Shown here piece by piece: positions 31,099 through 39,783 of a DNA stretch of 64,000 nucleotides. The notes under the pieces are model-generated. The model made no database searches. It had not been told where the DNA came from and worked only from the letters and a program-made list of their open reading frames with translations. Source of the stretch: Alkalinema sp. FACHB-956 (GTDB lineage Bacteria; Cyanobacteriota; Cyanobacteriia; Leptolyngbyales; Leptolyngbyaceae). Both the position numbers and the translations under genes were made by a program. Position 1 is the stretch's first letter; each line of letters begins with the position of its first letter. The stretch covers positions 310,001-374,000 of the forward strand of contig NZ_JACJRC010000002.1 of assembly GCF_014697025.1 (NCBI RefSeq), given 5' to 3'.

Positions 31099-32538
31099 AT
31101 GATTGCTGAACTTGAATCTCTGATCCAATCTATTGACTTACCCGTAGACTGGATAGGTCTACGATCGGTAAAAGAAACTACCACCACCCGGACGGTACGC
31201 GATGGCCTGCCAGACAGCAATGGCAGTACTTTGAGCTCTGGCGTGATGGTTGAAGTCTTGGTAAAAGGCCAAGTTGGCTATGCCGCTACCAATTCCTTAC
31301 AGGCCGATCGCGTGCGAGCTGCCCTATGGGATGCCTACTACCAGGCGCTCGCGGCTAGTGAGTGGAACCTCCATCCCGTTCTGGTTACAGCCCGTCCAAA
31401 AGTCGTCGGGCAATATGTATCCCCTTTAAGCATCGACTTTGATGCCCTGGCTCCCAGTGAACTCTACGCAACCTTGACCCAAATTTGCGCCAAGCTGCGG
31501 GTGAGTGAACAGATCGTGCAAACCAGCGCAGCGGCCATGACGACGGAAACGGAATCCTGGTTTGTGAGTAGCAACGGATCCCAAGTTTATCAGCGTTTTT
31601 TTCGAGTGGGAACGGATTATGCTGCTACAGCCCAAGATGGATCCTGTGTGCAGCGTCGATCGGATCACGGTTGGTTTGCTCGCTGCTATCAGGGAGGATT
31701 CGAGTTTTTTATTGAAGATAACTTATGGCAACGGGTGCAAACCATTGGAGAACAGGCGGTTGAGTTACTCAGTGCAGAGGAATGCCCGACAGAAACAACA
31801 ACACTGGTGTTAGCACCAGATCAAATGTTATTGCAAATCCATGAAAGTGTTGGACATCCGCTGGAACTCGATCGCATTCTGGGGGATGAGCGCAATTATG
31901 CAGGGGGCAGTTTTGTCAAACCGGAGGATTTTGGTCAGCTGATCTATGGATCGCCGTTGATGAATATTACGTTTGATCCGACGATCGCGGGTGAATATGC
32001 CAGCTACGCCTTTGATGATACGGGGGTGCCTGCGACGCGGGAATTTTTAATTCGCGATGGAATTTTGCAACGGGGATTGGGTAGCCTGGAAAGTCAGGAT
32101 CGGTTAGGGGTGCCGGGGGTGGCCTGTGCGCGGGCCAGTACCTGGAACCGTCCCGCGATCGATCGCATGGCTAATCTCAATCTAGAACCTGGGCAAACGG
32201 CCTTTGCGGACATGATTGCCAGCATTGAACGGGGTGTGTATATGGAAGCAAACCGATCTTGGTCAATCGATGATCAGCGCCATAAATTTCAGTTCAGTTG
32301 TGAATATGCCAAACTAATTGAGAATGGACAATTCACAAAAACCCTGCGTAATCCCAACTATCGGGGCGTCACGCCACAATTTTGGAACAGCTTGGTGCAA
32401 GTGGGCGATCGGCAGTCTTGGCAAATGTATGGCACCCCAAGCTGTGGCAAAGGTGAACCCAATCAAATCATTTCCGTCGGCCATGGTTCCCCGGTGGCGG
32501 CATTTGCAAATGTTGAGGTGTTTGGAGGAGGCGCATGA
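31099..32538 (+). CDS. tldD: TldD-type metalloprotease subunit
   Basis: This 479-residue protein carries the zinc motif HExxxH in 'LLQIHESVGHPLELDRILGD', which distinguishes TldD from its TldE partner. Further family segments are 'AGGSFVKPEDFGQLIYGSPL' and 'YMEANRSWSIDDQRHKFQFS'. TldD-TldE form a heterodimeric protease that cuts unfolded peptides, for example leader peptides of some modified peptides and CcdA antitoxin in enterobacteria. Its stop overlaps the next start by 4 bp (ATGA), indicating translational coupling. No precursor-peptide gene was recognised next to it, so the local substrate is unknown. Confidence 0.92.
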   Translation: MIAELESLIQSIDLPVDWIGLRSVKETTTTRTVRDGLPDSNGSTLSSGVMVEVLVKGQVGYAATNSLQADRVRAALWDAYYQALAASEWNLHPVLVTARPKVVGQYVSPLSIDFDALAPSELYATLTQICAKLRVSEQIVQTSAAAMTTETESWFVSSNGSQVYQRFFRVGTDYAATAQDGSCVQRRSDHGWFARCYQGGFEFFIEDNLWQRVQTIGEQAVELLSAEECPTETTTLVLAPDQMLLQIHESVGHPLELDRILGDERNYAGGSFVKPEDFGQLIYGSPLMNITFDPTIAGEYASYAFDDTGVPATREFLIRDGILQRGLGSLESQDRLGVPGVACARASTWNRPAIDRMANLNLEPGQTAFADMIASIERGVYMEANRSWSIDDQRHKFQFSCEYAKLIENGQFTKTLRNPNYRGVTPQFWNSLVQVGDRQSWQMYGTPSCGKGEPNQIISVGHGSPVAAFANVEVFGGGA

Positions 32539-33917
32539 ATTTAGTGATGCCCCAGCGACTAACGTCGCGGCAGTCTATTAATCTTTCGCACAGTTTAGAA
32601 ATCGCTTTTCAGCAGGTGGTTGACTATCTCAACAACCAGCGGCGAAGCCACGAACAATTTACCCTGACGCTGATTGCAGAAAAAAGTCAATTTACACGCT
32701 TTAACCAAGCCAAAGTTCGGCAAACAGGGCAGGTTGAAGACGCCGTTCTACGCTTAATGTGGATTGCGAATCAACGGAGTAGCTATCGAGAATTTCCGTT
32801 AACTGGCGATTGGCTCACCGATCGCCAAATACTGGCAGAGGCACTCAAGTTTTTGCGTTGGGAATTACCCCAATTGCCTGAAAATCCTTACTTGGTGCTC
32901 CCCCAGGGCGATCGTCACAGCCATGAAGTGCACGTTGGCTCTCTCCTGCCCGCGCAAACCCTCATGACGGAAGTGTTATCCGCCGTTGCTGATGTGGACT
33001 TTGCCGGGATCTATGCTGGAGGGCTGATGGTACGGGCCTATGCCGATTCCCAGGGGCAATTTCACTGGTTCGCGACGGAAACCTTTTCCCTGGATTACTC
33101 GTTCTTTGCGGGGACGGGAATGGCCGTCAAAGGAACGTTCGCAGGGCGCGATTGGGATCAAGCCGCCTACTGGGACACCATTCAAAACTCTCGACGGCAA
33201 CTCCAACGACTCTCCTGCGATCCCCGACGGCTCGATCGCGGGCAGTATCGCACTTACCTGGCTCCTGCGGCGATCGCCGAAATGGTCTACATGATGTCCT
33301 GGGGGGGCGTGAGTGAAGCGGATATCCAACAGGGCAATAGTTGCTTCGGGATCATGCGCAGTGGTGAAAAACAACTATCGCCGAAATTTTCACTGAGCGA
33401 GAATTTCTCCCACGGTTCGGTGCCTCGCTTTAACGAGTTTGGGGAAATTGCACCAGCGGTTCTCCCGATTATTCAGCATGGGGTATTAAAAAACACGCTG
33501 ATTTCCGCCAAAACCGCTAAGGAATATCAATTGGTTGCCAATGGAGCGGCGGAAGGTGAGAATCTACGATCGCCGGATATTGCACCGGGAGACTTAGCGG
33601 AGGATCAAATTCTCTCAGCGCTGGATACGGGCTTGTATGTTTCCAATTTGCATTACCTCAACTGGAGCGATCGGCCCACGGGTCGGATGACGGGGATGAC
33701 CCGCTATGCCTGCTTCTGGGTAGAAGATGGGGAACTGGTCGCGCCGATCGAAAATCTGCGTTTTGACGATAGTTTTTATACATTTTGGGGAGAGAATTTG
33801 CTGGCGCTGACAGCCCATCAGGTCTACATTCCCGATGTGGGCACCTATGGCCATCGCGCCCTGGGCGGCATCTGGGCACCGGGCATGTTGATTGAAGATT
33901 TGACCTATACCCTGTAG
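32535..33917 (+). CDS. tldE: TldE/PmbA-type protease subunit
   Basis: This 460-residue partner of TldD lacks the HExxxH motif but shares the fold ('FNQAKVRQTGQVEDAVLRLM', 'SFSEN'-like 'FSLSENFSHGSVPRFNEFGE', and C-terminal 'RALGGIWAPGMLIEDLTYTL'). The gene overlaps tldD by 4 bp. Family knowledge says TldE is catalytically inert and completes the active chamber. A hairpin with a short T-run lies about 90 bp downstream and probably ends the operon. Confidence 0.88.
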   Translation: MNLVMPQRLTSRQSINLSHSLEIAFQQVVDYLNNQRRSHEQFTLTLIAEKSQFTRFNQAKVRQTGQVEDAVLRLMWIANQRSSYREFPLTGDWLTDRQILAEALKFLRWELPQLPENPYLVLPQGDRHSHEVHVGSLLPAQTLMTEVLSAVADVDFAGIYAGGLMVRAYADSQGQFHWFATETFSLDYSFFAGTGMAVKGTFAGRDWDQAAYWDTIQNSRRQLQRLSCDPRRLDRGQYRTYLAPAAIAEMVYMMSWGGVSEADIQQGNSCFGIMRSGEKQLSPKFSLSENFSHGSVPRFNEFGEIAPAVLPIIQHGVLKNTLISAKTAKEYQLVANGAAEGENLRSPDIAPGDLAEDQILSALDTGLYVSNLHYLNWSDRPTGRMTGMTRYACFWVEDGELVAPIENLRFDDSFYTFWGENLLALTAHQVYIPDVGTYGHRALGGIWAPGMLIEDLTYTL

Positions 33918-34005
33918 GAAAAAATACCCTGTAGGAGGGCAATATCCTGGTCAGCAGTACCCTGGCCAGACAGCCCCCGACAAGAAGCCATACAGAACCC
34001 AAAAG

Positions 34006-34043
34006 AAAAAGGACTGGAAGCATGACCTTCCAAGTCCTTTAAG
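34006..34043. terminator. Bidirectional terminator-like hairpin
   Basis: AAAGGACT-GGAAG (about 34009-34020) pairs with CTTCCAAGTCCTTT (34027-34040) with one bulged base. A-run and T-run flank the stem, so it could end tldDE transcripts and, from the other side, the thrC cluster. Confidence 0.55.
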
Positions 34044-34180
34044 TACAGTGAAAACCACCGGTTATAAGCTGCTGAACGACGTTACATCGCTTGTATAGAT
34101 CGTGTACTATCGCGTTTACGCAGCTTTTAATGCTGTTGTGACTCACAGAACTGAGCCATCGGGTTGACTACTGAGGTGAG

Positions 34181-34244
34181 CCTGTTCGCGCACTGACCTG
34201 TTCGCGCACTGGCCTGTTCGCGCACTGACCTGTTCGCCCAGTGG
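34181..34244. repeat. Four exact-length 16-bp tandem repeats
   Basis: The unit CCTGTTCGCGCACTGA occurs four times, varying only in the last bases and in the final copy. There are no spacers between copies, so it is not a CRISPR array. Confidence 0.9.
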
Positions 34245-34340
34245 AAACCTTCGGGGAGCATTCTAATCGCCCCCTTCTGGCGCAAATCTCTCCAAGCCTG
34301 AACCCGTCCGTTTGAGGCGCTGTCCAAGCTGATCCCTGGG

Positions 34341-34616
34341 TCAGCCGCCTGCGATCGCGGGGACAATGCTGACTTCATCGCCATCGTTCAGAGCGGTTTC
34401 TTCGTTTTCCATGAAGCGAATATCTTCGCTATTCAGGTAGAAGTTGACAAAGCGGCGCAGTTTGCCACTGTCATCGCAGAGGCGAGCCTTGATGCCGGGA
34501 TGCTTGTTCTCCAGTTCATCAACCAACTGAGCGATCGTGCCAGCATCACATTCGATCGCGGCTTGGTCGCCAACAAACTTTTGCAAAGGGGTGGGAATTA
34601 GAACCTTAATTGCCAT
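34341..34616 (-). CDS. MoaD/ThiS-family beta-grasp sulfur-carrier-like protein
   Basis: This 91-residue protein begins [20 protein letters not shown] and ends '[14 protein letters not shown]', with the C-terminal Gly-Gly that is adenylated and thiocarboxylated in MoaD, ThiS and CysO. It is larger than the MoaD encoded at 36148, with an extra '[20 protein letters not shown]' segment as in CysO-like members. It follows thrC by 94 bp on the same strand. The family knowledge (sulfur donation) is firm; the acceptor pathway here is not known. The linkage to a PLP enzyme recalls CysO-CysM but ThrC is not a known partner. Confidence 0.85.
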   Translation of the reverse strand: MAIKVLIPTPLQKFVGDQAAIECDAGTIAQLVDELENKHPGIKARLCDDSGKLRRFVNFYLNSEDIRFMENEETALNDGDEVSIVPAIAGG

Positions 34617-34710
34617 GTCTCGGAAATTTACTGCTAGGAAGGATAGATGGACAAACTTAGATTCTGGGATCCATTGCAGTCCCCCAGAATCTGAAACTCA
34701 ATCTTTAAAC

Positions 34711-36018
34711 TTACACCAGAACTTGCTGCCACTCTAAACGATCCAGGGTGCGAGAGCGTTCCAGAGCGCGCTCAAAGCTATCCAACTTGGGCTCGATCGT
34801 CAGGGGCTCGCCGATGTAACCTTGAACCGCTTCTTGGGTCTTGAGGCCATTGCCCGTAATGTAGGCGACGGTAACTTCTTCGGGATCAATTTTGCCCGCT
34901 TCCACCAGCTTTTTCAGCGTGGCGATCGTGGTGCCACCCGCCGTTTCCGTAAAGATGCCTTCCGTTTCTGCCAGCAGCTTGATCCCTTCGACGATTTCCG
35001 CATCGGTCACCGACTCAATGTTGCCATTGGTCTTCTTGGCGATGTCGAGGGCATAGACGCCGTCCGCCGGGTTGCCGATGGCAATGGACTTGGCGATCGT
35101 GTTGGGCTTAACGGGGGAAATAAAGTCACGGTTTTCCTGGAAGGCGCTGGCAATGGGGGAGCAGCCTTCTGCTTGAGCCCCACTGAAACGGACGTGCTTA
35201 TCTTCCACCAGACCCACTTCCACAAATTCGCGGAAGCCTTTGTAAATCTTGGTGTAGAGGGAGCCAGAGGCCAACGGAGCCACAATGTGGTCAGGCAGTT
35301 GCCAACCCAGTTGCTCGATTACTTCGTAGCCCAAGGTCTTGGAACCTTCGGAGTAGTAGGGGCGCAGGTTGATGTTGACAAAGCCCCAACCGTGGGTGTT
35401 GGCGACTTCCGAGCAGAGACGGTTGACTTGGTCGTAGTTGCCATGCACCGCCATAACAGTGGGGTTATAAATCAGGGTTCCGAGAACCTTTCCAGCTTCC
35501 AGATCCGAGGGAATAAAGACGCAGCAGTCCAGCCCTGCGTGGGCCGCGATCGCGGCGGTGGAGTTGGCTAAGTTCCCGGTGCTGGCACAGGAAACAGTGG
35601 TAAAGCCCAATTCGCGTGCCCGGGAGAGCGCCACAGAAACCACCCGATCCTTGAAGCTTAGGGTGGGCATGTTGACCGCATCGTTCTTGATGTAAAGCTT
35701 CTTCAAACCTAGGCGACGGGCCAGACGGTTGGCTTCCAGCAAGGGGGTCATGCCGGTACCCACATCAATGTAGTTATCAGTCGCCACAGGCAGGAATGCC
35801 CGGTAACGCCAGATGGAGTTCGGCCCCGCCTCGATCGTTTCACGGCTGACAGTTTGCTTCAGCTTTTCGTAGTCATACTTCACTTCCAACGGCCCAAAGC
35901 ACAGTTCGCAGACGTGAATAGCTTTAGCTTCGTATTCCGCACCGCACTCCTTACACTTCAGGGATTCAAAGGCGGCGGTGAAATTTTGAGTATTGTTCAG
36001 AGAAACGGCGGCGGTCAT
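34711..36018 (-). CDS. thrC: Threonine synthase
   Basis: This 435-residue PLP enzyme converts O-phosphohomoserine to threonine. The PLP lysine is in 'NMPTLSFKDRVVSVALSRAR', the phosphate loop is 'ASTGNLANSTAAIAAHAG', and 'YITGNGLKTQE' closes the core. An N-terminal four-cysteine motif ('LKCKECGAEYEAKAIHVCEL' then CFGPL) should bind zinc, as in the plant/cyanobacterial-type enzyme. GGGAG lies about 9 bp before ATG 36018. The gene sits between two beta-grasp proteins ending in Gly-Gly on the same strand, an arrangement worth noting because PLP beta-replacement enzymes can use protein thiocarboxylates. Confidence 0.93.
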   Translation of the reverse strand: MTAAVSLNNTQNFTAAFESLKCKECGAEYEAKAIHVCELCFGPLEVKYDYEKLKQTVSRETIEAGPNSIWRYRAFLPVATDNYIDVGTGMTPLLEANRLARRLGLKKLYIKNDAVNMPTLSFKDRVVSVALSRARELGFTTVSCASTGNLANSTAAIAAHAGLDCCVFIPSDLEAGKVLGTLIYNPTVMAVHGNYDQVNRLCSEVANTHGWGFVNINLRPYYSEGSKTLGYEVIEQLGWQLPDHIVAPLASGSLYTKIYKGFREFVEVGLVEDKHVRFSGAQAEGCSPIASAFQENRDFISPVKPNTIAKSIAIGNPADGVYALDIAKKTNGNIESVTDAEIVEGIKLLAETEGIFTETAGGTTIATLKKLVEAGKIDPEEVTVAYITGNGLKTQEAVQGYIGEPLTIEPKLDSFERALERSRTLDRLEWQQVLV

Positions 36019-36147
36019 GGCTTAAAACTCCCGTTAGGTAAGGGCTTTGCGGTTTTTCACTGTATTTGAGAATTGATGGTATCACGGGGTTTTTACGCAC
36101 GTCAAACATAGCCGACTTTTTTAGTCGGGATTGCTGCGCAGTGAGGC

Positions 36148-36396
36148 TTAGCCTCCACTCACTGGTGGGATCAGGACAACTTCGTCACCCTCCTGAAGCA
36201 GGGTTTCTGCGGGGACAAAGGCGAAGTTGACACCAAATTGGGTGAGGTTGCGCCAAGCTTCTAATTGCGGCTGCTCCGCCAGAATGCGATCGAAGACATG
36301 GCCCACGGTGCTGCCCAAGGGCATTTGCCAATGCAGTTCAGGGCAGCCATAGACCTCTTGATACACGGCGAAAAGTTTAACGGTGATGTGAAGCAT
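36148..36396 (-). CDS. moaD: Molybdopterin synthase small subunit (MoaD-like)
   Basis: This 82-residue beta-grasp protein begins MLHITVKLFAVYQEVYGCPE, and its C-terminal 'EGDEVVLIPPVSGG' is the canonical MoaD tail. It donates sulfur to cyclic pyranopterin monophosphate when paired with MoaE. No moaE or other molybdenum-cofactor gene is in the window. It is 129 bp upstream of thrC and may share its transcript. A four-copy 16-bp repeat lies just upstream of its start. Confidence 0.85.
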   Translation of the reverse strand: MLHITVKLFAVYQEVYGCPELHWQMPLGSTVGHVFDRILAEQPQLEAWRNLTQFGVNFAFVPAETLLQEGDEVVLIPPVSGG

Positions 36397-36872
36397 AGTT
36401 TCTGCGGCTTGAGCGGGGTGAATTTCTAGCGGAATGAATTTCTAGCGGAATGAATTTCTAGCGGAATGAATTTCTAGCGGAATGAATTTCCAGCTAATGG
36501 GGTTCGCAACGATCAATTTCAGGCATAATCAACCTTCTGCTACTCCATAGAAGCGTTCAATGGAAGTCCTCTATGTCATTGTCGAATGTCATGGTCATGG
36601 TCGAATGTCATGGTCGGGGCTATCAGGCTTGCCGGGGATAGGTCGGGGATCGCAAGATTGTCAGGAATAGCAAGGCTGAACTGAGATGGCAGCCCCCCAG
36701 TTTCTCCACAGTTTTCTGTAGTGACATCCAAGATCGTCGGAGGTATCGGAAGTAGAATGACTAGAGGTAGTGCCCTAACCTGCTGATCGATTAATCCTCT
36801 GCGTTGCGCGAAAGTTGCCGATCGGATTTTTTGAATCCGTCCTCCTCCTGAGTTCCAGAGTGCTCCTTCCCT
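36397..36872. other. 476-bp divergent spacer between moaD and the kinase gene
   Basis: Apart from a 16-bp array near moaD, the spacer has GTCGAATGTCATGGTC repeats (36579-36618) and no recognised gene. A leftward open frame (36576-36905) overlaps the kinase start and is rejected. Confidence 0.45.
36419..36493. repeat. 16-bp tandem array upstream of moaD
   Basis: AATGAATTTCTAGCGG is repeated about 4.5 times with almost no variation, starting 22 bp upstream of the moaD start codon. It may therefore lie in its 5' leader or promoter. Confidence 0.9.
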
Positions 36873-39050
36873 ATGATTTATTGTTTGAATCCTGACTGTA
36901 AACAACCGCTCAATCCCGATGGCATCGAACAGTGCGAAAGCTGTGGTAAAAAGCTGGTGCCTTTGCTGCGGGCCCGCTACCGGATCTTGCGCACCCTAGG
37001 GCAAGGTGGATTTGGTAAGACCTTTTTGGCAGTGGATGAGGATCGGCTCAAAGCAAAATGCGTCATTAAGCAGTTTTCTCCCCAATTGAAGGGCACTAAG
37101 GCGCTGGAAAAGGCAATTCAGCTATTTGAACAGGAGGCGATGCGCCTTTACGAATTGGGGGAACATCCTCACATTCCTGCCCTCTTGGCCTACTTTGAGC
37201 AGGATAGTCGGTTGTATCTAGTCCAGCAGTTTATCGAAGGGCCAACGCTGGCCCAGGAATTGGCTAAAACCGGGTGCTTTGGGGAGCAGAAGATTCGGGA
37301 AGTTCTGGCGGGTTTGTTGCCTATCTTAAAATTTGTCCACGATCGCAATGTCATCCACCGGGACATTACCCCAGCCAACATCATTCGCCGCAAGTTAGAC
37401 CATCGCTTGGTTCTCATTGACTTTGGGGTGGCCAAGTTATTGCAGGAAAGTGGGACCTCTATCCAACCGGGAACCAAAATTGGCACCGAAGGCTACGCCC
37501 CGATCGAACAATTACGCAGTGGCTGTGCCTATCCCGCCAGTGATATTTACAGTCTGGGGGCCACTTGTCTGTACCTCATGACCCAAACTAAGCCGGAGGA
37601 ACTCTACGATCCCTTGCGGGGGAGATGGCTCTGGCGCGAGAATTTGCAACAGCGGGGCGTTACGTTTACGGATGGGATTGGACGCATCCTCGATCGCATG
37701 TTGAAGGATTTGGTCAGCGAACGCTATCAATCCGCCGCAGAAGTCATGCAAGATTTGCGGGTGGCACTTTCCCAGCCTTTAATCCATCCTGAGAAACAGC
37801 CCGCAGCTCCCCCCTCATCCTCAAATGTGACGCAGTTGCCCCTGTCCCAGCAATCTTCAGGGGGGGGGCAAGCTTCCGAAGATTTTCTCTCGGATAACAT
37901 TAGCGATCTGCCCACCACTGGGTTTCGAGCCCATCCCCTCAGTGGTTCCCCGTCTGCCCAGTCCAAGTCTGCCCAGCCCCGATCGACCGGAGGGACGAGC
38001 ACCCCACCCTCTGCGCCCCGCAACAGTAGTATCCCGCCCTCCACGCCCCCTTCTGTCCCTCCCAGTCGGCCTTCTGGGTCGCTCAAAACACCCCAATCTT
38101 TACCAGAGCGTTTTTCCAATGCCCAAGCATTTTCTGGGGGGCGGGCAACCGGTGGCGATCCGGACTCACTGTGCATTAATGTGCTGAAGGGTCACTCTTC
38201 CTGGATTTTGGCCCTCGCTGCCAGTCCGAATGGACAAGTGTTGGTCAGTGCAGGACTGGACGATCGCATTATCGTATGGGATTTGGTCAGCGGTAACCAA
38301 TTGATGGTCTTGGAAGGGCATCACAAGCCTGTGAATGGATTGGCCTTTACTCCGGATGGCAAAACGATCGTCAGTTGCAGTGATGACACCACCATTAAGC
38401 TGTGGGAATTATCGACGGGACGGCTGTTGCGCGTCTTAAAGGGTCATATTCGGGATGTCACTTCCGTCGCAGTCAGTCCCGATGGGCAATTTATTGCCAG
38501 TGGTTCTGAAGATCGCACCGTCTGCATTTGGCGCTTGAGTACGGGGGAACTGCTGCGGAGTTTTCCGGGGGTTTCAGGGATGGTGAAGTCCGTTTGCATT
38601 AGCGCCAATGGACAATTTATTGCCAGCGGGGGATTGGACAATCAAATCAAAATCTGGAATTTAAATGCAGGTACGCTGGTGCAAAACCTGACGGGACATG
38701 TGAACTCGGTCATGTCTGTGGCAATGAGTGAGAATGGGCGGTTTTTAGCCAGCGGGAGTAAAGACCGAACCATTAAGGTTTGGAATACGCAAACGGGGGA
38801 GTTAATTCGATCGCTGCAAGGCAACATGGACACTGTGAACGAAGTGGCCATGAGTCCCGATGGGCGATTTTTAATCAGTGGCAGTAGTGATAAAAGTGTG
38901 CGGGTGTGGCGATTATCCACAGGGGATCCTGTGGTGACGTTGATGGAGCACACAAGTCCGGTCAATGCCATTGCCATTAGCCCCAATCAACGCTGGTTTG
39001 CCTCGGCGGGGTCGGATAGTACGGTGCGGATTTGGTCAATGAAGTTTTAG
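36873..39050 (+). CDS. Zinc-ribbon Ser/Thr protein kinase with seven WD40 repeats
   Basis: This 725-residue protein starts with a zinc ribbon (Cys4, Cys9, Cys21, Cys24). The Hanks-type kinase domain (about 34-300) has Gly loop 'GQGGFG' (43-48), ATP Lys66 in 'CVIKQF' and 'HRDITPANI' (162-170), plus Asp183 in 'LIDFGVAK'. The catalytic-loop Lys is replaced by Thr166. A disordered Pro/Ser linker (about 305-425) is followed by seven WD40 repeats (about 432-725, each ending IxVW or IxIW), enough for one full beta-propeller. There is no membrane helix. This architecture is common in filamentous cyanobacteria. The propeller probably recruits partners; substrates are unknown. Whether Thr166 lowers catalysis is not known. 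Confidence 0.93.
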   Translation: MIYCLNPDCKQPLNPDGIEQCESCGKKLVPLLRARYRILRTLGQGGFGKTFLAVDEDRLKAKCVIKQFSPQLKGTKALEKAIQLFEQEAMRLYELGEHPHIPALLAYFEQDSRLYLVQQFIEGPTLAQELAKTGCFGEQKIREVLAGLLPILKFVHDRNVIHRDITPANIIRRKLDHRLVLIDFGVAKLLQESGTSIQPGTKIGTEGYAPIEQLRSGCAYPASDIYSLGATCLYLMTQTKPEELYDPLRGRWLWRENLQQRGVTFTDGIGRILDRMLKDLVSERYQSAAEVMQDLRVALSQPLIHPEKQPAAPPSSSNVTQLPLSQQSSGGGQASEDFLSDNISDLPTTGFRAHPLSGSPSAQSKSAQPRSTGGTSTPPSAPRNSSIPPSTPPSVPPSRPSGSLKTPQSLPERFSNAQAFSGGRATGGDPDSLCINVLKGHSSWILALAASPNGQVLVSAGLDDRIIVWDLVSGNQLMVLEGHHKPVNGLAFTPDGKTIVSCSDDTTIKLWELSTGRLLRVLKGHIRDVTSVAVSPDGQFIASGSEDRTVCIWRLSTGELLRSFPGVSGMVKSVCISANGQFIASGGLDNQIKIWNLNAGTLVQNLTGHVNSVMSVAMSENGRFLASGSKDRTIKVWNTQTGELIRSLQGNMDTVNEVAMSPDGRFLISGSSDKSVRVWRLSTGDPVVTLMEHTSPVNAIAISPNQRWFASAGSDSTVRIWSMKF

Positions 39051-39104
39051 GATGAAGGCAGCAACGATCGCGATTCCTGACCCAAATACCTGGTGGGACA
39101 TGGT

Positions 39105-39347
39105 ATGGATACGGCCCATTCGTTTGACTACCTTTACCGTCGCGCTGGCTATCGAGCTTGGAATCGGGACTATCGCCAGCAACAGATTCTACGATCGCAG
39201 CAGGGATTTGCCCAGGATTCCGATCCGGAGTCCCCAACGGTTTTTGTGCCGCCGATCGAGTGTCAAGGTTGCATCCACTACCACGGGGTGGCCTACGGAA
39301 TGAACCGGGCGCAGCGATCGCTTTGGGCTAATACCACCCCGTTCTAA
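39105..39347 (+). CDS. Small cyanobacterial Cys/His-motif protein, possibly truncated
   Basis: This protein has about 80 residues from ATG 39105 (MDTAHSFDYLYRRAGYRAWN); a GTG at 39093 is an alternative. The C-terminal part has 'PPIECQGCIHYHGVAYG', a C-x2-C-x-H-x-H motif I associate with small cyanobacterial proteins. In those the motif is usually followed by a second Cys-containing segment (like VCAMHPYG). Here the sequence instead runs through a GCGATCGC octamer to an early stop (QRSLWANTTPF), so the C-terminus may be lost or frameshifted. It lies 54 bp after the kinase gene, same strand. The function is unknown. Confidence 0.45.
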   Translation: MDTAHSFDYLYRRAGYRAWNRDYRQQQILRSQQGFAQDSDPESPTVFVPPIECQGCIHYHGVAYGMNRAQRSLWANTTPF

Positions 39348-39783
39348 TGCAGCAGGATTTTAACAGTGGGCATCGATCGTTTAGATAGATCCCTCTCTAT
39401 CGATCGTTGAGTGCTATATCAGCGATGTAGAAAGGGTCGTTTAATTCTATCAACTAAAATTAACGATCGCAGTACATGATACTGACATCGACGCATGAAT
39501 CTGATAAGTATTGTAAGTATTGAGGCAAGCTTTGTAGTACAAATGCTTCGTTTTGGTACTCACAGAAGGCTACTCCTATCAATTGATACCTATGGCATAT
39601 ACACTCCGATCGAAGTGAAATTGCAAAGTTGCACTTATAATTGTCGCAGCAGTCAATAACAGCATCGTTTTTAAACCATTCGATCAGAATGCTAGTTTTA
39701 GTAAAAACAGAGTCAAGATAGAGTAATCACATCAAGACATTCATTAAATTCATCGTCTTAAAGTCAGTACTGGAAATAGAATA
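39348..39783. other. 436-bp AT-rich spacer
   Basis: A hairpin-prone stretch at 39374-39406 (GATAGA/TCTATC flanked by CGATCG) lies shortly after the small gene and may end transcription. The rest is AT-rich with no gene recognised; the methyltransferase promoter should be here. Confidence 0.4.

Larger units (their letters stand above)
33918..34340. other. 423-bp convergent spacer after tldE
   Basis: The spacer holds a terminator-like hairpin (34006-34043), a four-copy 16-bp array (34181-34244) and no recognisable gene. Confidence 0.5.

Noticed and set aside
34181-34244. Possible CRISPR array
   Set aside because: The four 16-bp repeats are directly adjacent without spacers, and no cas gene is near. 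The other repeat arrays fail for the same reason.
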